Assembly (NCBI RefSeq): GCF_900964775.1
Contig: NC_041817.1
Coordinates: 23,082,783-23,146,782, forward strand
DNA length: 64,000 nucleotides
Direction: 5' to 3'
Source of the DNA: Scleropages formosus
Taxonomy: Eukaryota > Chordata > Actinopteri > Osteoglossiformes > Osteoglossidae
Notes under the pieces: model-generated
What the model saw: the letters and a program-made list of their open reading frames with translations, nothing else
What the model was told of the DNA's origin: nothing
Database searches by the model: none
Translations under genes and position numbers: made by a program
Shown: one piece after another, positions 58,001-64,000 of the stretch
Layout: each line of letters opens with the position of its first letter
How positions within the stretch are numbered: position 1 is the stretch's first letter

Positions 58001-60559
58001 CTGTTTCACCTCATTCCCTCACATCACTGTATGTGACCCATGAAGTCACAGTAAAGCATGGTACTAAACTGACTGCGCTGAAATGTAAGCCAGTACCGTA
58101 CCTGGTTGTAATGACAGTTGTTTCTGTGGTGTTGCCACTGGATGTTGTTTTAGTGCTGATACTGAAATGAAAGACAACAAGCTCAATACTGCACCCATAG
58201 CTACTCAAGTTGGTATGATAATTCAAAGTTATTCAGTGTTCCTACGTTGTTTTGGGTACATCTGTTTCCGTCATGAAAGCTGGCCTGCAATTACACAGCA
58301 ATGTTGCATCAGTGTTAAAAAAGCAACCGTTTGCTGTTCTTGGGAGGGAGGATGGATGGATGGATGGATGGATGGATGGATGGATGGATGGATGGATGGA
58401 TGGGTGGGTGGATGGGTGGATGGGTGGATGGGTGGATGGATGGATGGGTGGGTGGATGGATGGATGGGTGAGTGCATGGATGGATGGATGGATGGATGGA
58501 CGGCTGGATGGGTGGGTTGACGGGTCGGTGGACGGGTGGACAGATAGGTGGGTGGACAGGGAGGTGGATGGATGAATAGTCACAAACAATTAATTTTCAC
58601 TTTTGGATATGAATGCTGAACTTAAAACAAATGTCATCCTTTAAGGATTTATTATAGTAAATTAAAAGTTCACCTTCTGGTAGAGACGGTTGTCTTGTCG
58701 GCGCTTGGGGAACCACCGCTGTAGCAAATTAACAGCAATAATAAAGGTGAGGTTACTCGGGTTATTTGTTTTACCAACCTCATTCTAACCAAACCGCTGC
58801 TTAAAGGAACAAAAAAAAGGATGTGAAAGTGTCCAATGAACGCTGGAATTACAAGTCCTCACCTGCTCTTGGCAGGTTCATCCTGATTTGTACTAAACCT
58901 GGAAATAAAATTGGGAAAATTTTTAATTTTTTAGCAAGGACACCTGCGTCAATTGGGAATCGCCAAAGTAATGTAATATGCATGAAATAAGAGAAAGAAT
59001 TAAAAACTGTTTTCTCTGTATAGGAGTTTCAACATCCAACCAGATGTGTAACACAGCGCAGCCAGGCTGTCAAATGCCGCACTACCTGCACGCTGCTATT
59101 GTAATGAAAACACCAGACCCACATTCAGATGTACCAGAGCATAGTACTGTACCCTATTTCCTATAGCAGTGACGGTGATGGAAAGAAAAGTCCCTCCGTG
59201 CTGTAAGGGTTTACCTTCTGGTCAGGGACTGAACGTAGGATCCTTGGCCATCCGTACCGGCTTTCGTCGTTTCTGGAGGCCTGTTTCAACAGAGAACTGC
59301 CATGTTATTACACACACTTTTAAATGAAAACCAGTATGGAAAAATGAATTTTATACTCAGTGCAGTGTCATGACACTCAGGGTTTACTTTCGCTGAGCTC
59401 AGACACACTTAATAGGCCTCGGAGTTCAATGAGAGTTGAACCTTTAAGTACAACGTTATTACTGCTTTGATGTAGCCCAGGCAGGATGAGAGAAGGAAGG
59501 CCGGCTAAGGAAGACGAGATTTTTATAATCGCCTCGTGCCGAGACTTGTCCCACCTGACAGTTAAATCTCATGAGATTCTAGGCAGTGGGGGTCATAGTG
59601 GTAAGAACTGTTACCTTGTATTTCACTGTCCTGGGTTCAAATCCCAAATCCTTATGCAGTACTCTTGAATAAGGTACTTAACCTGAACTGCTTCAGTAAA
59701 AATTACCCAGGACTATAAATGAGTGAATCAGTGTAAGTCCCTTAGCACACAAAGCTGAAATTGTAAGTTGCCTTGGGTAAATAATAATTAATGATATGCA
59801 GAGATGCAAATGCTTCTTTACCTGTCAAGATTTTCCTGGGATTTGAATCGACCCAGAACAACCTTGCCGAAGTTGGTTTCCCGGCTAGGGCAGAAGAGCA
59901 CGCAGATATCGGTAAGAATACGTAAAGTAGCTTATGTCTAACAGAATCAGTACACTGCATGCCTGTGAACAAAAGGTATGGATATTTTTGAAAATGTGCA
60001 GCAGAATGAGTCACACTGAGCACTTTTTGCAGATAACAAACCCAAGACTGGATCAAGTCTACATGTGTTAAAAAGCAAATTTAAAGACTGTCACTGAATG
60101 TATTACGCAATAATTATAATCCTCTCGACTTCATATCACGCTGTGCGCAAGGCACTGCAGAGCACATGAATTCGAGAGCGCTTGACTGCTGCACGAGGGA
60201 CTCACTTGTCGGAGTCTTCTTCCGTCGGGGCCTTTCTGATCCAGCTGTTGTCCTTCAGCAGAGCCGTCTTCCTCCGGCTTTCGTCGAAGACCTGACTCGA
60301 GCTGCCGCTCTTTGTTTCTGCAGGACCAGCGCACACCAGATTATGTCAATTCAAGGGTTTATGGTCATTATTTTACCACTAGGGGGCGTGGTGGCGCAGT
60401 GGCACAGTGGGTTTGGCCAGGGCCTGTTCTGTGGTGGGTCTGGGGTTCGAGTCCCGCTTGGGGTGCCTTGTGATGGACTGGCGTCCCGTCCTGGGGGTGT
60501 CCCCTCAGCCCTGTGAGGCCTGAGCTCGCTGCAACTCTGCTTGGGACAAGCGGTTTCAG

Positions 60560-60597
<38 letters not shown>

Positions 60598-61247
60598 AAC
60601 GATCTTACTGCTACATTCAGTGAAGAGATATGCCTTAGTCCATTGCAATGTACAAGAAGCAAATGCAGCTCCAAAGAATTTTTATGTGGGAATACAGATC
60701 TTATATAGAAAGTGCATTTACATTCTAACACTTACTATCTCATTTATCTTCTTTACTATAAAGTGCTTTGAGAAGCTGCTTTAAAAGGGACTATATCAAA
60801 TAAAGTTCTTCTTCTTCTTCTTCTTCTTATTATTATTATTATTTGTAGCAGTAGTAAGTGAACCACATATAAATAAGCTATTTGAAAATGTTTTTAATCT
60901 GCATTGTTCTACAGCATGCAGTGGCACAGTGGGTTGGACCACAGTCCTGCTGTCCGGTGGGGCTGGGGTTCAAGTCCCGCTTGGGGTGCCTTGCGACGGA
61001 CTGGCGTCCCGTCCTGGGTGTGTCCCCTCCCCCTCCGGCCTTGCGCCCTGTGTTGCCGGGTAGGCTCCGGTTCCCCGTGACCCCGTATGGGACAAGCAGT
61101 TCAGAAAGTGTGTGTGTGTGTTCTACAGCAATATTTTGTTAAAGTACAATAGGAAATGTGGATTAAAAGGTTTTCGAAATCATACACGTTAAAAAATACA
61201 TATTTACCTGTCTTAGCAGAGTACGGTCTCACGTAAGCATTTGACAT
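51084..61247 (-). CDS. scel: Sciellin, LIM-domain protein, about 25 coding exons
   Basis: The exons are 61208-61247, 60206-60317, 59822-59884, 59215-59280, 58863-58898, 58674-58718, 58102-58161, 57614-57691, 57433-57507, 57176-57253, 56590-56670, 56326-56400, 56099-56161, 55898-55963, 55695-55760, 55412-55477, 54959-55024, 54662-54739, 54152-54208, 53974-54060, 53159-53224, 52316-52384, 52098-52206, 51410-51512 and 51084-51100. They join to 573 aa; human SCEL has 688. Sciellin is a precursor of the cornified envelope of stratified epithelia, cross-linked by transglutaminase (family knowledge). The start [13 protein letters not shown] is followed by [15 protein letters not shown], which matches the human N-terminus. 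A Ser/Thr/Lys repeat array follows, mostly one repeat per phase-2 exon, of the type TTxVSSTKTxKTExxPxTPSD. One LIM domain closes the protein (CSYC, CHASC, CDVC, CERC zinc ligands), ending EKWRL. The mammalian LDNLIKV-type repeats are not seen. Exon 3' and 5' phases match, so short symmetric exons may have been missed. Confidence 0.92.
52598..52795 (+). mobile_element. SINE-B copy in a scel intron
   Basis: 'gtggcgtggtggttaaagtc' head, box B-like gcgattgaatccgc, 'aaggtacttaccctgaactg', decayed tail. Confidence 0.75.
53327..53528 (-). mobile_element. SINE-B copy in a scel intron
   Basis: Reversed copy: 'ccaatgcttttctccaaagc', 'agtaccttgctcaaaggtac', and a head ending near 53525. Confidence 0.85.
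53800..53820 (-). other. scel: Candidate 21-nt microexon of scel
   Basis: It begins after acceptor AATCTCAG, ends at GAG/GTAAAC and is phase 2 on both sides, so it would add seven residues (core SYSGES) in frame between the neighbouring exons. Confidence 0.35.
54541..54579 (-). other. scel: Candidate 39-nt exon of scel
   Basis: Phase 2 at both ends, acceptor GACAGCAG, donor ATACAG/GTGTGT. The peptide contains [11 protein letters not shown], much like the next exon ([10 protein letters not shown]). The pyrimidine tract is weak. Confidence 0.35.
55052..55096. repeat. (TA)n microsatellite
   Basis: About 22 TA units directly before the SINE-A at 55097. The second copy of the duplicated unit has only a few. 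Confidence 0.9.
55097..55312 (+). mobile_element. SINE-A copy inserted after the scel duplication
   Basis: Full body with box B (gggtttgagtccc), 'ccgtatgggacaagcggttc' and a TG tail. It is flanked by tatatatatga-like repeats and missing from the sister unit at 55762-55863. Confidence 0.88.
56755..57110 (-). mobile_element. SINE-C copy in a scel intron
   Basis: Reversed near-full copy: 'tttagcagacacttctcacc' tail, 'ctagatacactacttacact', 'gaaacccacgcagacacggg', and a head ending in 'actcgctgtgccattgtgcc'. Confidence 0.88.
58347..58573. repeat. GGAT/GGGT satellite
   Basis: Perfect ggat units at first, then ggat mixed with gggt and ggac for more than 200 bp, in a scel intron. Confidence 0.9.
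59583..59785 (+). mobile_element. SINE-B copy in a scel intron
   Basis: 'gggttcaaatccc' box B, 'aaggtacttaacctgaactg', then a decayed 'gtaagttgccttgggtaaat' tail. Confidence 0.75.
60380..60597 (+). mobile_element. SINE-A copy in scel intron
   Basis: 'gggggcgtggtggcgcagtg' head, box B (gggttcgagtcccg), 'gggacaagcggtttcagact' and a TG tail of about 36 bp. Confidence 0.9.
60809..60843. repeat. (CTT)n-(ATT)n microsatellite
   Basis: 'cttcttcttcttcttctt' followed by 'attattattatt'. Confidence 0.85.
60914..61122 (+). mobile_element. SINE-A copy in the same scel intron
   Basis: 'gcagtggcacagtgggttgg' head, 'tcccctccccctccggcctt', 'ccgtatgggacaagcagttc' and a short TG tail. Same orientation as the copy 0.5 kb away. 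Confidence 0.9.
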
Positions 61248-61271
61248 TTTTGAACTGCAGGTGGGTCCAGT

Positions 61272-63330
61272 CTGTGGAAAAAAAAAAGAAAGCAGTGCAG
61301 ATCCATAAATGTAATTAATTCCGTTCCATGAAAAGAAGGTGGCAGCGCAGTTCCGAAGGGTGTTTAGAAAAGCTGAGAAAGGCTCCCACGGAAGAAAATA
61401 TGGAAAATATTGGTTTTTAATAGTTTTTCTGGGCTGTCGCTGTTGTTATGCAGTCTTAGGGTCCCTGGTTCAAATTCCCCATCCCACTCCACTACCTTTG
61501 ATCAAGGGCCTTACTTATAAAACGGTAAATCATCGTAAATCTGTGAAGTTTTAACCACTGTAAATCGTTGTAAACGTAATATTACGTGTCGCCTTAGACA
61601 AAGGTGTCAGTGAAAAAGGGAAATAATAACAGCGATTATCCTTCAGTTTCATACACACTACAATGTACGTATTTGACAGATTTGTGTCGGTGTTTTTACA
61701 CAGCCCAGCTGCTGCTACTGCAGCCTAGTGGTGTTTATGCTTCAAGACACTTTCAGCAGTGTACAAACCGAAGTAAACAGTGTATCTGCCACTTATCGTT
61801 CGGCAGGCAGTCCTCTAACCTAGAAGATGGAATCTGTCATACATCAATGGAAGAGACACCATTCAACTTAAATTTTTGCGGAGAAAAATGACAATCAAGG
61901 CAAATTTGACACTCAACACTGAACCGCCTGGCTAAATTCTAGAAGGATCCAGAGCAGGAGTACGTGGAGAAGATGGTAATACGGCGCAACACTAAATGTA
62001 TGATAGGAACGATAAGTCAGGACAAGAAGGGATTTAGGAACCACACATCCTATTTAAAGAGAGCACTTTCGACCGCTCGCTTTCACCGATGGACTGCGCT
62101 CGCTCTTTTCCCACTGACTCACTGACTACGCCCTAAAGCTGTCTGTCCTCATTTCATCGGCATCACACCTTCGCCAGCCTGCCGGGAGCATTCTTGAGCA
62201 CAACCGCGACGGGAATTCCCGTCTGACGCTGGCGCCGAGAGCGCACGCCTGCCAAATCGTCGCCCGGACCCCCGTCGGCCCCCAGAACAGAGCGGACCGC
62301 ATGTCAAGGGTGAGGTGTGACATCGGAGCTCGCTGGCAGGAGAAGCTTTCGGACTCAACGCTACGATGAGTCCGCTGCTCGCGCTCCTGCACGGCATCCG
62401 AATCATTCGTGCTGGACATAGGTGTCAGCTTAATGAAGAATATTAATAGGAATAATACAATAATGCATAGCCCACCACTTCTGGTCCCAGAATAATTTTT
62501 CCAACTCTCTTTAAAATTTGGAAAAGAGTAGAGAGGCACACTGGACAAATTGTTTCCGAAACTGATTGATTCATGTGCTTATGTCCTTCGGTGGAATGAA
62601 GACCTGGAGACGAGGTGACCTTCCAGGACCGCTGATGTAGACCTCAGGTCAAGAGTGTTTGCTGCAGCTCAGTACCAGCGGTACATGAGCCCATGTAGTC
62701 ACCTCATATCCCCATTCGATGATTCAGTATTGCATGAATTTAAAGCTGAGATTCTGCAAAAACCAGCACAACCTGTAGACCTGGGGCGATAGCTGCTATT
62801 TACGTTAAACTGTAAATAACTCCCCTCCAAAAAGCCACATTTCAATTTTTAAATTAGAAACAATATAATAAGCGTCATATATTAATCTGCTTCATTTTTC
62901 CCTGTGCCTATTATGTCTCAGTTCAGAGGTTATACAGCATAAATACAAATCAAATATAAATGATGATTTAATAATAATTTAAACAGCCCAAAGTACACAG
63001 ATATGACGAATGAGAAATGCAGTTACGTTAACTTGATTACACATCATCTATTATCGTGGCATTTTCATAAAGTGCAAGCTTACACATACAGGCTGAGATG
63101 ATAATGGGTTTTATCTGCTGATACGGTCGACACACTTGTCCTAATACTTTATGAATAAAGTTCACATCGGACAGCTACAGGTCCTTGGCAAGTGGCCGGA
63201 TTCCACCATAAGAACATGAGTAGATCTAGAGTCTGGCTGCCCTGTAGACTCAGTCCGGTACGACACATTCCAGTCATGAAGTCACCTTTATGGAATACTT
63301 ATTACCACATATTGAATATTATAAGAACAA
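61272..63330. other. scel upstream region
   Basis: The first coding exon of scel has an acceptor at 61272, so a non-coding exon lies further up. A TATA-like TTTAAATA on the minus strand (62051-62058) is a possible promoter. A SINE-B copy lies at 61435-61605 (plus strand, 'ctttgatcaagggccttact'). A GC-rich patch at 62100-62400 has an open frame that I do not recognise. Confidence 0.35.
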
Positions 63331-63334
63331 ATTC

Positions 63335-63710
63335 ATTGCGCGCAGTGCAGCGGGTTGTGCTGCTTCCTCACAGTGCATGGATTGTTCAGGAATAGGTTTG
63401 ACCCTGGTTCAATAATTGAGTGTGAATGCCCTCCCCTCGTCTGCTCAGGTTTCCTCTGGGTGCTCTGGTTTCCTCCCCCAGTCCAAAGACAGGTTCAAGT
63501 GAACCGGTGATGCGAAATTTCCCGTAGCGTGTAAATAGGTGAGCGAGTGTATGTTTGTGTAGGTACCCTGCGATGGACCGGTGTCCTCCAGCCTTGCAGC
63601 CAGTAAAAGTTACAGAGCTGTACGAATGACTAATCATCGTAAGCAACCAAGTGTAACGACCTCAACCTGTGAGTCGCCTCGGAGAAAAGCTCCAGATAAA
63701 AATAATTAAT
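63335..63710 (+). mobile_element. SINE-C-like copy, diverged
   Basis: 'gtttcctctgggtgctctgg', 'tttcctcccccagtccaaag' and 'cctcggagaaaagctccaga' keep the order of the family. I see no gene from here to the end of the window. Confidence 0.6.
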
Positions 63711-64000
63711 AATAAAGGAGTAACTCTATAACTCTACGTTATGTTCTTCAGCGACACTTGCTGTCCCTTGGCAAATGGTCTGGAGGCTCAGAACCCCTGG
63801 AATCACAGTTCCTCGCTGAGGTACGAACCCCGAGAAGAAGCTCCACGGTCCACAGGCCAACTTACCGTGAGGCGACTCGAAACGTCCTGGAAGCGCGTGC
63901 TACGAAGTGCTGTAACGGGTTCGAAAGGTGCAGGAGATGACGCTCCCACTGTTTTATTTTTCTTATCTACCTGGGAGGAGACAGCAGATCCCACCCAGGG

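Noticed and set aside
62126-62548. 140-codon minus-strand frame upstream of scel
   Set aside because: No likeness to sciellin or another protein, and no splice signals connect it to scel exon 2.

Overview
This is nuclear DNA from a ray-finned fish. The genes are vertebrate, split into many exons with GT-AG borders. The introns are filled with tRNA-derived SINEs of types common in fish and with long CA/TG, TA and poly(A) runs. An early-branching teleost would fit, but I cannot name the species.

Layout: five protein-coding genes that I recognise or can assemble lie on the minus strand, plus one small gene I do not recognise, and one tRNA lies on the plus strand. From left to right they are rgcc (regulator of cell cycle, 1.5-5.3 kb), naa16 (auxiliary subunit of the NatA N-terminal acetyltransferase, 9.2-18.9 kb), an old broken endogenous retrovirus (19.9-26.6 kb), an intronless kbtbd7-like BTB-Kelch gene (26.9-28.8 kb), a 139-residue death-domain gene (30.4-31.6 kb), tRNA-Glu(TTC) (32.6 kb), slain1 (microtubule plus-end factor, 35.4-48.7 kb) and scel (sciellin, LIM protein of stratified epithelium, 51.1-61.2 kb). 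I joined exons by hand. In every gene the splice phases close into one frame: 120 aa for Rgcc, 865 for Naa16, 139 for the death-domain protein, 488 for Slain1 and 573 for Scel.

Context: from memory, rgcc-naa16-kbtbd7 are neighbours at human 13q14.11 and slain1-scel are neighbours at 13q22. The window therefore joins two blocks that are far apart on one human chromosome. The join falls at 28.8-34.5 kb, where the unfamiliar death-domain gene and the tRNA sit. The genes share no pathway, so this is conserved linkage and not an operon-like unit.

Repeats: I use three working names. SINE-A has a tRNA-like head and a TG-repeat tail. SINE-B has a tRNA-like head and ends in an aaataaatgta-type tail. 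SINE-C has a longer body but nearly the same tail as SINE-B. A fourth body, here SINE-D, shows at 3.2, 33.2 and 40.5 kb. A 581-bp Tigger-like DNA transposon and a 277-bp MITE are also present. The most informative structures are a recent tandem duplication inside scel that made a chimeric exon, the death-domain gene, lost functional motifs in Rgcc and Kbtbd7, and a likely cassette exon in slain1.
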